A stretch of DNA of 64,000 bases, taken from the NCBI RefSeq assembly GCF_010669305.1, contig NZ_CP048649.1, positions 1,426,001 to 1,490,000 of the forward strand. The letters run 5' to 3'. This document shows, one piece after another, positions 1 through 10,270 of this stretch. The position numbers and the translations under genes are program-made. A model generated the notes under the pieces. That model did no database searches and was not told the origin of the DNA. It worked only from the letters and a program-made list of their open reading frames with translations. Source of the stretch: Aminipila butyrica. Lineage in GTDB: Bacteria; Bacillota; Clostridia; Peptostreptococcales; Anaerovoracaceae. Position 1 is the first letter of the stretch. Each line of letters starts with the position of its first letter.

Positions 1-525
1 CTGCTGCACATGCTGGGCGGGCTGGACCGCCCCACAAGCGGCACCGTCAGCGTTGATGGCAAGGATATCTTTTCTTTAAAAGACGAAAAGTTGACCATCT
101 TCCGCCGCCGCAAGATTGGATTTGTGTTCCAGAACTATAACCTGGTGCCAGTGCTCAATGTCTATGAAAACATTGTGCTGCCCATTCAATTAGACGGCAA
201 CAAGCTGGATTCCGTCTATGTGGACAGCATCATTGAAACACTAGGGTTGCAATCGAAACTGCAAAATCTGCCTAATAACCTTTCAGGGGGACAACAGCAG
301 CGGGTGGCTATTGCACGTGCTTTGGCCGCAAAGCCAGCTATCATTTTAGCAGATGAACCGACGGGCAATTTGGATTCCAAGACCAGTCAGGATGTGTTGG
401 GACTTTTGAAGGTTACAAGTCAAAAATTTGCCCAAACCATCGTGATGATTACACATAACGAAGAAATTGCCCAGCTGGCCGACCGCATTGTTCGCATTGA
501 GGATGGCCTAATTGTTGCGCGATAA
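1..525 (+). CDS. ABC transporter ATP-binding protein (5' end missing)
   Basis: ATPase subunit of a MacB/LolD-type ABC exporter, working with the FtsX permease encoded next. The reading frame is open from base 1, so the start and the Walker A loop lie outside the window. Visible are the Q-loop (FVFQNYNLVP), the signature LSGGQQQRVAIARAL, Walker B with catalytic Glu (IILADEPTGNLD) and the H-loop (MITHN). The QNYNLVP and DEPTGNLD forms are typical of ATPases paired with FtsX-fold permeases. The stop is 13 bases before the permease start. The substrate is unknown; antimicrobial-peptide efflux is common for such modules when a two-component system follows, but that is inference. Confidence 0.95.
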   Translation: MLHMLGGLDRPTSGTVSVDGKDIFSLKDEKLTIFRRRKIGFVFQNYNLVPVLNVYENIVLPIQLDGNKLDSVYVDSIIETLGLQSKLQNLPNNLSGGQQQRVAIARALAAKPAIILADEPTGNLDSKTSQDVLGLLKVTSQKFAQTIVMITHNEEIAQLADRIVRIEDGLIVAR

Positions 526-538
526 GGAGGGGGATAGC

Positions 539-3196
539 ATGAATGTAGCTAACAAGAAGTGTATTCGCCAACTGAGCATGAAAAGTATGAAAGCAGCAAA
601 AACCAGGAACTTGATTGCTATTTTTGCGATTGCGTTGACTGCGGTTTTATTTACTTCCTTATTTACGGTAGCTTTGTCAATCAACCATTCCTTTCAGCAG
701 GCCAACTTTCGGCAAGGCGGCGGCTGGAGTCAGGGTACCTTTAAATATATGACCCGGGAGCAGTGTGATGAGATTAAGACCGACCCCCTCATCAAGGAGT
801 ATGGGCTGCGCCGCTTTGTAGGCATGCCAGAGGCCGCACCTTTTCTCAAATCTCATGTGGAAGTTGGATACAGCGATGCCAACCAGGCACATTGGATGTA
901 TTGTGACCCGGTAGAAGGTCGTTTGCCTGCCGAAGGGACCCAGGAAGCCGCCACGGATACCCGGGTATTAGAGCTGCTGGGTGTGGAACCGAAAGTAGGA
1001 AGTGAGTTTACCATGACTTTTGTTGTGGACGGCACAGAGGTAACCGAGACTTTTACCCTGAGCGGTTGGTGGAAATATGACGAGGCGATTGCAGCCAACC
1101 ACGTTCTCATTCCTCACAGTCGTGCACAGGCCATCTATGATCAAGTCGGCATTGGCAGTGGAATCGGCGCGGATGAGATGACCGGTTCATGGAATCTGGA
1201 TGTCATGCTGGGCAGTTCGCTGCATATTGAACGAGATTTGACCCAAATCCTGGAAAACCACGGCTACCAGCACGAAAGCCGCTCTTCGGGAGATAATTTT
1301 ATTCCGATTGGGGTTAATTGGGGATATGCTGGCGCACAGCTGGCTGACAACATGGATTCAACGACCCTCATAGCCATGATAGGACTTTTGTTGATTATTA
1401 TGTTTACGGGTTATCTCATTATCTATAATGTGTTTCAGATTTCTGTCTCAAATGATATTCGTTTCTATGGTCTCTTGAAGACTATTGGTACTACAGGGTC
1501 ACAGCTGCGGAGTATCATCCAAAGGCAAGCTTTGGTGTTGTCCTTGATTGGTATTCCTCTTGGCTTACTGATTGGCTATGGTGTAGGAGTTAAGCTGACT
1601 CCGGTGATTCTGTCCCAGCTTAATGGTGTTGCGCAGGATGCCATTTCGGCAAGTCCGCTGATTTTTATTGTTTCAGCACTTTTTGCTTTTGCGACAGTAA
1701 TGATTTCCTGTCGCAGACCTGGACGTATCGCGGCAAAGGTATCTCCGGTGGAAGCGGTTCGTTATACGGAGGGAACAGCCAATAAGAAAAAGTTGCGCAA
1801 GGGGCAGGCCGGGGCATCTCTGCCCAAAATGGCTTGGGCAAACTTAGGGCGGAACCCTAGCAAGACGGCAATCACCGTGACTTCTCTGGCCTTGGCTGTG
1901 ATGTTGCTCAACATGACCGTCACCTTTACAAATGGTTTTGATATGGATAAATACCTGTCCAAGGTGGTATCGGACTTTATTGTGGCAGATGCAGGATACT
2001 TTCAGACAGGCAGTACCTGGTCTGGGGAAGACGCCTTGTCCGAAGAGCTTCTAGCTACCTTGGAGAAGGAGCCAGGACTGGAAGCTGGCGGCCGCGTATA
2101 TGGGAAAAGCAGCTCCGTAGAGGAGTTTGTTGCGGAGGATTATTACCGGACTATGTATGGCGTGTGGACTGATCAGAAAGACTTGGACGATATGGTGGCC
2201 GCCGCAGAAAGAAATGAGAAAGGCTTGCTGGCCGACCGGGTGCAGCTTTCCGGAATGGAGCGTTATGCTTTAGACAAGCTCCAGGTACTAGAGGGTGATT
2301 TGTCTAAGCTTTATCAGCCAGGAGGGCGTTATGTGGCGGCGGTGTACAGCGATGACGATTATGGTAAGCCTATCTTAGATTCTCATTGGGCCAAACTGGG
2401 GGATACGGTCACCTTGCGTTATATATCAGAGTTTGAGTATTACGATCCGGAGACCGGCGAGATTTTGGATCCGGATCACCTTACCGACAATTCGGATTAT
2501 CTTACTCGGGCAAAGACCTATGAGGATATTGACTACGAAGTAGCGGCGCTAGTTACTGTGCCGTATTCTCTCAGCTATCGCTACTATGGGGCAGACGAGT
2601 TTGTCATGAATGATCAGACCTTTATCCAAGACAGCGGTACCAGCAACGTCATGTATTACGCCTGTGATGTCAGTGATAACAGCACAGCTGACATGGACAC
2701 CTTCCTGTCTAAGTTGACAAAGGAGCAAATGCCGCAGCTGGATTATGAAAGCAAAGCAAGTTATGTGGCAGAGTTCGAATCTTTCCGCCACATGTTCCTG
2801 ATGCTGGGAGGGGTGCTGAGTTTTATCGTCGGACTTGTAGGTGTTCTTAACTTTTTTAATGCGATTCTGACAGGTATCCTGACTCGGCGTCGTGAACTGG
2901 CGATGCTCCAGTCTATTGGGATGGTTGGCAAGCAGCTCAAAGCTATGCTGATTTGGGAAGGACTGTATTATACATTGGGAGCTGTGGCTGTGTCCCTGTT
3001 CCTCAGTATTGCAGTGGGCCCGTTGCTATCCAATGTATTGGCTGATATATTCTGGTTCTTTACGTACCGTTTTACGATTCTACCTATTCTTTTGGTGGCG
3101 CCGATTTTTTCTCTGTTGGGTGTTGCTGTACCGTTGGCGGTATATCAGGCTTTATCCAGACACTCCATTGTAGAACGCCTGAGGGAAAGTGAATAG
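539..3196 (+). CDS. ABC transporter permease, FtsX family
   Basis: Integral membrane permease of 885 residues, partner of the upstream ATPase. One N-terminal membrane segment (about residues 27-48) is followed by a large extracytoplasmic domain, then a first FtsX block of three segments ending near residue 395. A further membrane segment, a second soluble domain, and a C-terminal FtsX block with three segments follow. The duplicated FtsX layout fits large exporters of lipids or peptides. A TTG 27 bases upstream is in frame, but ATG at 539 has AAGGAGG at 524-530 at good spacing and is the better start. No clear terminator follows; 180 bases separate it from the sensor kinase. Confidence 0.92.
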   Translation: MNVANKKCIRQLSMKSMKAAKTRNLIAIFAIALTAVLFTSLFTVALSINHSFQQANFRQGGGWSQGTFKYMTREQCDEIKTDPLIKEYGLRRFVGMPEAAPFLKSHVEVGYSDANQAHWMYCDPVEGRLPAEGTQEAATDTRVLELLGVEPKVGSEFTMTFVVDGTEVTETFTLSGWWKYDEAIAANHVLIPHSRAQAIYDQVGIGSGIGADEMTGSWNLDVMLGSSLHIERDLTQILENHGYQHESRSSGDNFIPIGVNWGYAGAQLADNMDSTTLIAMIGLLLIIMFTGYLIIYNVFQISVSNDIRFYGLLKTIGTTGSQLRSIIQRQALVLSLIGIPLGLLIGYGVGVKLTPVILSQLNGVAQDAISASPLIFIVSALFAFATVMISCRRPGRIAAKVSPVEAVRYTEGTANKKKLRKGQAGASLPKMAWANLGRNPSKTAITVTSLALAVMLLNMTVTFTNGFDMDKYLSKVVSDFIVADAGYFQTGSTWSGEDALSEELLATLEKEPGLEAGGRVYGKSSSVEEFVAEDYYRTMYGVWTDQKDLDDMVAAAERNEKGLLADRVQLSGMERYALDKLQVLEGDLSKLYQPGGRYVAAVYSDDDYGKPILDSHWAKLGDTVTLRYISEFEYYDPETGEILDPDHLTDNSDYLTRAKTYEDIDYEVAALVTVPYSLSYRYYGADEFVMNDQTFIQDSGTSNVMYYACDVSDNSTADMDTFLSKLTKEQMPQLDYESKASYVAEFESFRHMFLMLGGVLSFIVGLVGVLNFFNAILTGILTRRRELAMLQSIGMVGKQLKAMLIWEGLYYTLGAVAVSLFLSIAVGPLLSNVLADIFWFFTYRFTILPILLVAPIFSLLGVAVPLAVYQALSRHSIVERLRESE

Positions 3197-3379
3197 TTGG
3201 AACCGAAACCCTTTAAAACGTATAAAGACACCATGAAGAGGGGGCCGTCTAAAGTATGAGTAAACATGCATGTCAAAAATTGTTGATATATGATACAATT
3301 AGTTTATGTTTTAAGCCGTTTACTTTTAGAGACTTAAGTACGCACATTTTCATAGTTTATTCCAAGAAAGGGGCAGTTC

Positions 3380-4678
3380 ATGGACCAAGTCAATATTGCC
3401 ATAAACCTATATAGTGCCTTGATTTGTCTGATTTTACTTTTTTCTATGTGGTTGAATGGCAGCACGAAGGAAAAGTCTGATCGATTCTTTATGGGGATGT
3501 GTCTGTTCAATATAGGTATGATACTGGGTGATATTCCTGCTTGGGCTTTTGAGGGCCATGCCCAGGTGTGGTACCCCGCTGCACTTAAAATCGGTTCGGC
3601 GGTTTTTTGGAGCAGCTCGGCTCCACTGCTGCTGATGCTTACGGGGTATATATTGGAGTATCTGCCCATTTGGAGAAATCCCCGCAGAATTCTCTGGCGG
3701 GTGGCTTGCACTTTAGCCGCGGTATATCTGCTATGCAGCATTTTATCTTACTGGAATGGTATGTTTTTTACCATTGGAGACGGAAATACATACCAGAGGG
3801 GGGATTGGTATTGGCTGTCGCAGCTTATCTCGTTTTTCTTTTTTGGTTTGGACACTACATTAATTTTAATCTGCTGGAAAGAGATTCGAAAAAGAGATGC
3901 GCTGATTATCTCCAGTTATGTTCTTCTTGCCGCAGTGGCCCTGCTTATTCAGATTTTTAATTATGGTATTGCTCTCATCAATACGGGTACAGCGATTTCC
4001 ATTTTGATTATATATATCAACATTCAGTCCCAGAGGGAGCTTCGCATGGAACAGCAGAAAAAGGAGCTGACGGAAGCACAGATTGGCATTATGCTCAGTC
4101 AGATACAGCCACATTTTCTATATAACACGCTGACGACCATCCGCCAGCTTTGCGAGCTCAACCCCAGGGATGCCAAGGACGCAATAAGCGATTTTTCACG
4201 ATTTCTGCGTGCCAATATGGATTCGCTGACCAACAAGGCGCCTATCCCCTTTGAACAAGAGCTGACTCATGTGCGGCATTATCTTAATCTGGAACAGCGG
4301 CGATTTGGGCAGCGGCTTCATGTGGTATATGAAATCACTGCACGAGATTTCTTTATTCCACCGCTAACCCTTCAGCCTATTGCGGAAAACGCCGTTCGCC
4401 ACGGCATTCTTCGGCGTGAAAACGGCGGTACGGTAACTATTCGTTCTGAAGAAACAGAGCTATCTTATGTCGTCGTTGTGTTGGATGATGGCGTGGGATT
4501 TTCCCATATTCCGGCTGAAACGGATCAAGGCCATATAGGAATCGCCAATGTACGAAAACGGTTGCTGACCTTATGCGGTGGCACACTGGAGTTTTTTAGT
4601 GCGCCGGAAAAGGGGTCAACCGTTGTTATGACCATTCCAAAGGGAGGGAAAGACCATGAGATTTCTGATTGTCGATGA
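3380..4678 (+). CDS. LytS-like sensor histidine kinase
   Basis: Membrane sensor kinase of 432 residues. The first ~215 residues hold about six or seven membrane segments with little extracytoplasmic sequence. A short coiled stretch leads into a His_kinase domain (PF06580 type) with QIQPHFLYNTL, phosphoacceptor His at residue 245, then an HATPase_c domain (PIAENAVRHGI N-box, DDGVGF G-box). The gene overlaps the response regulator by 23 bases, so the two form a pair. A possible extended -10 (TGATACAAT, 3291-3299) lies upstream, suggesting transcription separate from the ABC genes. The proximity suggests the pair senses or controls the ABC exporter; this is inference. Confidence 0.9.
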   Translation: MDQVNIAINLYSALICLILLFSMWLNGSTKEKSDRFFMGMCLFNIGMILGDIPAWAFEGHAQVWYPAALKIGSAVFWSSSAPLLLMLTGYILEYLPIWRNPRRILWRVACTLAAVYLLCSILSYWNGMFFTIGDGNTYQRGDWYWLSQLISFFFFGLDTTLILICWKEIRKRDALIISSYVLLAAVALLIQIFNYGIALINTGTAISILIIYINIQSQRELRMEQQKKELTEAQIGIMLSQIQPHFLYNTLTTIRQLCELNPRDAKDAISDFSRFLRANMDSLTNKAPIPFEQELTHVRHYLNLEQRRFGQRLHVVYEITARDFFIPPLTLQPIAENAVRHGILRRENGGTVTIRSEETELSYVVVVLDDGVGFSHIPAETDQGHIGIANVRKRLLTLCGGTLEFFSAPEKGSTVVMTIPKGGKDHEISDCR

Positions 4679-5441
4679 TGAGCCGTTGGCTTTGCGGGAT
4701 TTGGAAGAAGCCTTGATAGCAGCCGTGCCAGCTTGTAAAATAGCAGCATTTTCCTCACCGCCGGAGGCGCTGGAACATATAAAGGAAGCATCTTTTCATG
4801 CAGCGTTTTTGGATATAGAAATGGGCAGCACCAATGGTCTGGTACTGGCAAAGCAGTTAAAAGATTTACAGCCAGATTTGTATATTATCTTTGTAACGAG
4901 CTATGCACAGTATGCAGTAGAAGCGTTTAAGATTCACGCTACCGGCTATCTGATGAAGCCCGTATTGACAGGGGACATCTTGCGAGAACTGAGCTTTCTT
5001 TATGGCGACGATATTTCACTTGAAAAGAAGGTGAAGGTGCAGACTTTCGGTGGGTTTGAAATTTTTGCAGACAATAAGCCGCTCCAATTTCGGCGCAGCA
5101 AAGCAAAGGAATTGCTGGCGTTGTTGATTGACCGCCGCGGTGCTAGTTTGACCATGGCAGAGGCCTGCGCAGTTTTATGGGAAGGTGAACCGACCGGATT
5201 CTCTCAGAAAAGCTATTTGCGCACGATTCTTACCGAAATGAAAGCAACCCTGCACCAAGCAGGGATGGCGGATATTTTAATTAAACGGCATAACAGCTTG
5301 GCTATAGATCCTGAAAAGCTGTACTGCGACAGCTATCGTTTTTTGGATGGTGATTCCCAGGCTGTCAATAGCTATCGACACAATTATCTGCCTGCTTATA
5401 GCTGGGCAGAGTTCTCTGTGTCACTTTTTGAAAAGCATTAA
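4656..5441 (+). CDS. Response regulator with SARP-like winged-helix output
   Basis: Transcription factor of 261 residues. The N-terminal receiver domain (about 1-120) has the acidic pocket (IVDDE), phosphoacceptor Asp near residue 52 (FLDIEMG) and conserved Lys (LMKPV). The C-terminal part begins VQTFGGFEIFADNKPL and carries the winged-helix DNA-binding fold seen in SARP/OmpR-like regulators that follow LytS-like kinases in Firmicutes, instead of a LytTR domain. It starts inside the kinase gene behind GGGAGG, indicating translational coupling. A terminator follows at 5460. Targets cannot be read from the sequence; the upstream ABC operon and the downstream surface protein are candidates. Confidence 0.88.
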   Translation: MRFLIVDDEPLALRDLEEALIAAVPACKIAAFSSPPEALEHIKEASFHAAFLDIEMGSTNGLVLAKQLKDLQPDLYIIFVTSYAQYAVEAFKIHATGYLMKPVLTGDILRELSFLYGDDISLEKKVKVQTFGGFEIFADNKPLQFRRSKAKELLALLIDRRGASLTMAEACAVLWEGEPTGFSQKSYLRTILTEMKATLHQAGMADILIKRHNSLAIDPEKLYCDSYRFLDGDSQAVNSYRHNYLPAYSWAEFSVSLFEKH

Positions 5442-5459
5442 AATAAAAGTTTTATTAAA

Positions 5460-5490
5460 GGTATGATTTTTTTAAAATCGTACCTTTTTT
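5460..5490 (+). terminator. Rho-independent terminator after the two-component system
   Basis: Stem GGTATGAT (5460-5467) pairs with ATCGTACC (5477-5484) and is followed directly by six T. It ends the kinase/regulator transcript. Confidence 0.85.
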
Positions 5491-5646
5491 GTTGCGCTTT
5501 TGTTGCACGTGGTTTGGTATGATAAGGCCGATAGGGGAAAGAGGGAGCAATTCTGAGGCTCCGTCCATCAGTGTGAAGGTAGTTGAACCCGAAAATTTGC
5601 TGACCTCATAAAGAAAAAACATGGAAACAACAAGGAGGATTCAAAC

Positions 5647-8600
5647 TTGATACAAGTAAACAACAAAAATTTTCAGTGGGTGTTGGCCGCGTTGCTGTTT
5701 ACGGCGGTGATACTCAGCAGCGCCACCATCTCCGTTTATGCCGCAGCTCCGCTTGATGTTGCATTAAAGGGAAGCATCGTCGGATTTGGCGGCAAGCAGT
5801 GGCATGTGATTGGATATAATGGTACTGGCGTGGCCAGTGAAAAGGATAGCATGACGCTGTTGGCAAAAGATTCCTTTTATACAACAAAGTTTGATGCGGA
5901 TGGCAGCAGCAACCACTACAGCGGCTCTAATCTGCAAACCTCTATGACTGCCGCCTATAATGGCTTATCATCTCAGGAGCAGGAACTGGTGATAGCCAGA
6001 GATCTTGAGGGCGGTGCAACATATAATGATGGCTCAGAGCGGGTTTCAGGGGAGGCGGTAGCCGACGCCAGTTTCTGGCCCTTATCCGTGAGAGAAGCCT
6101 ATTTGTTGGATGCTACAGTACATCCTTACCGTAGCAGTAAGCACTGGTGGCTGAGATCTCCAGGCAGCAATGATACCCGGGGGGCTGTCGTCAGCGAGAA
6201 TGGAGGGGTAGACGGGAATGGATTAAATATTTCCTATGATAGAGGAATTCGCCCAGCTTTTAAGTTGGACTTAACATCTGTTATCTTTTCCTCTGGGGCT
6301 ATAGAGGGCAAACCTTCAACTGTAGGGAGCTTGACAACAGCAGGAAGTTCTGCTGAAGTAGTGAAACTGACAGTAAAAAATAATGAGCAGACGTTAAACG
6401 TGATTGCCACCGAAGCTCAAGCTACGCAGACGGGGTCGAATATTTATTTCAGTTATGAGGACGCCACTACTGGCACGAATCAATATGTTTCTTGTGTGCT
6501 GACGGACCAGGATGATGTCGTGAAATACTATGGGAAACTGGCCGACAGCAGTAGTACGGCCAGTGGAAAGCTAAGTATTCCTTTGTCTGGGGTTGCAGAC
6601 GGGACTTATACCCTGAAACTATTCAGCGAGCAGAATAACGGCGATAATTTTACGGATTTTGCCAGCATCCCTGTGGAAATGAAAATAATGGTAAGCAATG
6701 CCAGCGGAAGGATCAACGACTTTGGCGGCACGGTACTATCGGACAATGCGGGACTTGTCAGCATAGCAGGGCAGAGCATTACCGCAGGAGCCGAGGAAGG
6801 CACGTCATCTGCACCTCGAACAACCACCGTTACTGTGGTCAAAAGCGTTTCTTCTATCTCTGCTTCAGATATTATTGCAGCAGAAGGAGCTCGCCTCAGC
6901 CTCTACTCGGACAGTGGATTTACGACAGAAGAAGGGGTGAGCTTAGATATGGGCAGCGAAAACCATCTGTACATCAAAGTAACAGCGGAAAGCGGTGCAA
7001 TACTATATTATGATGTGACGGTGGTAAGAGGAAAGCCTCCGGTTACCCCCACGCTGACCATGATTGACATAAAGACGACTCTCACAGCGGGTGATGAAAA
7101 AGACGGTCAGTCAGTTGCTACCGCCTCTGTTGGGGGATTTAGTGGTAGTCCTATTGGCTACAGCATTAGCGAAGGGACACTTCCTTCTGGTTTAGGTTTA
7201 AATCCTTCTACGGGGGAAATCACCGTTACGGCAGCGGCAGATTTAGTTCCGGGGCTTACTACCACCGTAACGATACAAGCGGAACACGACCAGGAGCTGG
7301 CGACGGCAGTGTTAATCATTACCGTTAGACCTGGGTCACCGACTGAATCACCGACTATCACCGTTGCACCGACAATTTTAAGCTTTGGACCTGTGCGGAC
7401 TGGTAGTACCTACTCCATCTTCTTGACAATCGACGGATTGAATTTGACCAAAGATATGGTTTATGCGGTGAGTGGTAGCAGTGATGGGTTCTCCTTGGAC
7501 GCGTCTCTCTGGAATGAGGTAAGCGGTGGAACCTTGCAAGTGACCTTTCATCCCACACAGGAGAAGAGCTATGCGGGGGTTATTGAATTTACCAGTTCCG
7601 GCGCATCCCCAGTGACCGTAATCCTTTCTGGATCAGGATATGCTTCTGGTGGAAGTCATTCTGGCAGAAATAATTCAGATTATAGCGCCAAGACAACCAT
7701 TATTGTCGCTCCAGTTGCGCAGCCTGACCAACCTAGCCTTGGAATCATCAGAGGAAAAGTGGCCGGAACAAATAAACAGGCAACCTTTACCGTGGCAGGC
7801 AGCACCGTGAAAACAGCACTTAAAAAAGCGCAGGCTGATGCAAAAAATCTAAAGCGTACTGATTTTGGCGTGGGTGCAAGGGTTGAACTGGACACCCCCT
7901 CTACCGCAGAACTGACTGTAACACTGGAGCGTACTGCTTTAGAGCATCTGGTGAATGGGGGCTCAAAGTCTTTTGAACTTGCAGGAACACCGATTTCCCT
8001 TGCTTTTGATAGGCAGGCGCTGAGCGAGCTGCAAAAACAGAGCACAGGTGATGTAACTATTCAGGTGACGCCTGTGACGGTACCGGATGTTCGCCACGCC
8101 TATGATATCCGTATTGGCTTTATGAAAGACGGCAAGTCTGCAACTGTGACCAGCTTGGGAGCCGGATCCGTCAGCCTGTCCATTCCTTATACACCCGCTA
8201 AAGGGGAAGCCCTCAGATATTTGGATGCTGTATACGTAGATCGTGATGGAAAAATCAGCTACATCTCGGAATCGGCTTATGACACTAGCAGTGGGAGCAT
8301 GGTGCTCCGCACCAACCATTTTTCGGTGTATGGCGTAGGATATACGCTTCCCAGCAAGAAATTCAGCGATATCGAGAGTCATTGGGCCAAGGGCTTTATT
8401 GACTATGTCGTTGGACGGGGGCTGTTTGTCGGCAATGGGGAGAACAAGTTCAATGCAGACACAGCCATTACACGAGGCGATTTTGTGACCGCTCTCGGCA
8501 GGCTGGCTGCCGTAGATCTCCAAGAGTACACCAAGAGCAGCTTTACCGATGTGAAAAACGATTCCTCCTATTTCCCCTATGTCGAATGGTCATACAGGAA

Positions 8601-9300
8601 TGGTATCGTTCAGGGCATTGATAACAGGCACTTCGCACCGGACCAGGCAATCAGCAGGCAGGACGCAGCAGTGATTTTGCAAAACTACGCCACAGTCACC
8701 GGATATAAGCTGCCGAATCTAGGAAATGGTGTTAATTTTGTGGATGTATCCAATATCGGCAGCCTTTACAAAACAGCGGTCTCGGCCGTGCAGCAGTCGG
8801 GACTCATGGAGGGGAAATCAAACGACCATTTCAATCCTACAGGCTGGACCACCCGTGGAGAGGCCAGTGCCATATTGTACCGTTATATCAAACTGACTAT
8901 TGATCCTGCCACTGCCCAGGGCTGGGTGGAAAATGACGCCGGACAGCACTTGTATTATAAGAACGGTAAACCCCTCACGGATACACAGACTATAGAAGGC
9001 ATACCATATTTTTTTTATAGCAAGGGGATATTGAAAACTGGCTGGGTGAAGGACGACACTGGAGACTGGCGATTCTATTTCGGCAGCAGAGGAATTATCG
9101 GCTGGTGGGATATAGATACCGACGGAAAGAACAACCGCTATTACTTTGACACCAACGGAAAGCTGATCCTTGGAAAATGGCTTCAAATCGAGGATAAATG
9201 GTATTACTTTAATACTGACGGATCTCTTGCCAGAAGCACTAAAATAGACGGGCATGAAGTTGACGCAAATGGCGTAAGAAAAGACGAAGTAAGTCATTAA
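5647..9300 (+). CDS. Surface protein with SLH domains and choline-binding-type repeats
   Basis: Large exported protein of 1217 residues. The start is TTG at 5647, set by AAGGAGG at 5632-5638. Residues 1-33 form a signal peptide ending near VYAAA. A DUF6273-like domain (about 36-212, WWLRSPG and GIRPAFKLDL motifs) is followed by Ser/Thr-rich beta-sandwich-like segments (one near 470-560 resembles putative-Ig/cadherin-like modules). Three SLH domains follow (about 904-950, 966-1012, 1031-1080; FSDIESHWAKGF, FTDV, FVDV). The last ~115 residues are aromatic GW/YYF repeats of the choline/glucan-binding kind. SLH modules normally bind pyruvylated wall polymer, so this protein has two potential wall-anchoring systems. 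It has no catalytic domain that I recognise. It is monocistronic, bounded by terminators. Confidence 0.9.
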   Translation: MIQVNNKNFQWVLAALLFTAVILSSATISVYAAAPLDVALKGSIVGFGGKQWHVIGYNGTGVASEKDSMTLLAKDSFYTTKFDADGSSNHYSGSNLQTSMTAAYNGLSSQEQELVIARDLEGGATYNDGSERVSGEAVADASFWPLSVREAYLLDATVHPYRSSKHWWLRSPGSNDTRGAVVSENGGVDGNGLNISYDRGIRPAFKLDLTSVIFSSGAIEGKPSTVGSLTTAGSSAEVVKLTVKNNEQTLNVIATEAQATQTGSNIYFSYEDATTGTNQYVSCVLTDQDDVVKYYGKLADSSSTASGKLSIPLSGVADGTYTLKLFSEQNNGDNFTDFASIPVEMKIMVSNASGRINDFGGTVLSDNAGLVSIAGQSITAGAEEGTSSAPRTTTVTVVKSVSSISASDIIAAEGARLSLYSDSGFTTEEGVSLDMGSENHLYIKVTAESGAILYYDVTVVRGKPPVTPTLTMIDIKTTLTAGDEKDGQSVATASVGGFSGSPIGYSISEGTLPSGLGLNPSTGEITVTAAADLVPGLTTTVTIQAEHDQELATAVLIITVRPGSPTESPTITVAPTILSFGPVRTGSTYSIFLTIDGLNLTKDMVYAVSGSSDGFSLDASLWNEVSGGTLQVTFHPTQEKSYAGVIEFTSSGASPVTVILSGSGYASGGSHSGRNNSDYSAKTTIIVAPVAQPDQPSLGIIRGKVAGTNKQATFTVAGSTVKTALKKAQADAKNLKRTDFGVGARVELDTPSTAELTVTLERTALEHLVNGGSKSFELAGTPISLAFDRQALSELQKQSTGDVTIQVTPVTVPDVRHAYDIRIGFMKDGKSATVTSLGAGSVSLSIPYTPAKGEALRYLDAVYVDRDGKISYISESAYDTSSGSMVLRTNHFSVYGVGYTLPSKKFSDIESHWAKGFIDYVVGRGLFVGNGENKFNADTAITRGDFVTALGRLAAVDLQEYTKSSFTDVKNDSSYFPYVEWSYRNGIVQGIDNRHFAPDQAISRQDAAVILQNYATVTGYKLPNLGNGVNFVDVSNIGSLYKTAVSAVQQSGLMEGKSNDHFNPTGWTTRGEASAILYRYIKLTIDPATAQGWVENDAGQHLYYKNGKPLTDTQTIEGIPYFFYSKGILKTGWVKDDTGDWRFYFGSRGIIGWWDIDTDGKNNRYYFDTNGKLILGKWLQIEDKWYYFNTDGSLARSTKIDGHEVDANGVRKDEVSH

Positions 9301-9305
9301 AATAG

Positions 9306-9341
9306 GAACGCACAGGCTGAAATTCAGCCTGTGCGTTCTTT
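9306..9341. terminator. Bidirectional terminator between the surface protein and thiN
   Basis: A near-perfect 16-base inverted repeat (GAACGCACAGGCTGAA and its complement) with a very small loop. It follows the plus-strand gene and lies downstream of minus-strand thiN. The T tract is short, so it may act in either direction. The bases from 9342 to 9437 show nothing else clear. Confidence 0.75.
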
Positions 9342-9437
9342 GTAAGGGCGGACCCTTTTTATATAAACCTTATCGTTAAAAAAATCACATAAAATAGCTG
9401 ATTTATTAGCCTTGTCTTGAACTTCTAAAACAGAGAA

Positions 9438-10094
9438 TTAATGTTGTTCCATGTCCCGGCAACGAAGAATCAGCAGCATACCTTCTTCTAGCGTAATTTG
9501 ACAGCTGATGTCGGCAAACTCGTTGCTGATACCCAGGGGAAAGCGGTTGGTCAGTTGGGCATTTACCAGTTCCCATTTCAGCCGGCTGGTGGTGACTCCT
9601 AGGCAGCAATCGGAATGGCTAATCAAGGACAACTTTTCACCGGGGACACCCTCCAGCAGGATTTGTCCCGGAGTCATTAAAAGCACATCGTTTTGGTTAT
9701 CCACCATGCGGATACGGCGGCTGTTTTTTCCTTGAGCCTGCCAGTATTCCGCAGCCCAGGCCATAGCTTGCAGGTTGCCTAGCGTGTGGTCCAGCCGGCC
9801 ACCCATACCTCCGATTAAGCAGATTTCATCAAAGTCCCGCTCCGCGGCATATTTAATACAGAGCATGGTGTCTGTATCATCTTTTTCTACCGGATAGATT
9901 TGAGTCTCCACAAGGGAGTCTGGCTTTTCCGTGACAGAATCCAAATCTCCAATGACCAGCTGAGGAAGGATGTCTTCTTTTCTGGCCAGCTGAAAGCCGC
10001 CGTCGGAGCAGATGATATAGTCCTGGGCGGATAGGGAAACGCTGTGACGGATGGTTCCGGTGATAAAAGCTGTAATGATGATGCATCGCTTCAT
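9438..10094 (-). CDS. thiN: Thiamine pyrophosphokinase
   Basis: Cytoplasmic enzyme that makes thiamine pyrophosphate from thiamine and ATP. The 218-residue length matches the family. Visible motifs are CSDGG near residue 30, the GDLDS substrate-site motif near residue 50, and GGMGGRLDHTLGN near residue 100, all diagnostic of ThiN/TPK. The ATG follows GAGGT at good spacing. It is a single gene on the minus strand with no thi neighbours. I looked for a TPP riboswitch upstream and saw none. Confidence 0.95.
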   Translation of the reverse strand: MKRCIIITAFITGTIRHSVSLSAQDYIICSDGGFQLARKEDILPQLVIGDLDSVTEKPDSLVETQIYPVEKDDTDTMLCIKYAAERDFDEICLIGGMGGRLDHTLGNLQAMAWAAEYWQAQGKNSRRIRMVDNQNDVLLMTPGQILLEGVPGEKLSLISHSDCCLGVTTSRLKWELVNAQLTNRFPLGISNEFADISCQITLEEGMLLILRCRDMEQH

Positions 10095-10270
10095 AGTTTA
10101 CCTCGCAAATGATTCAAACTAAAGCTTTCCTGGGTTTGTGACGGAAAGTTCTTTACTCAGTATACCACAGAGAAAAAGAACATGGATATATTTATTATCA
10201 AGAGGATATTTTAGACGAAAAGTGTTTCATAAAAAATACAAATAAAACGGTTATTGCTCGGATAATTCAC

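Noticed and set aside
10095..10270. TPP riboswitch upstream of thiN
   Set aside because: I looked for the conserved CUGAGA and ACCUGAUC elements and did not see them.
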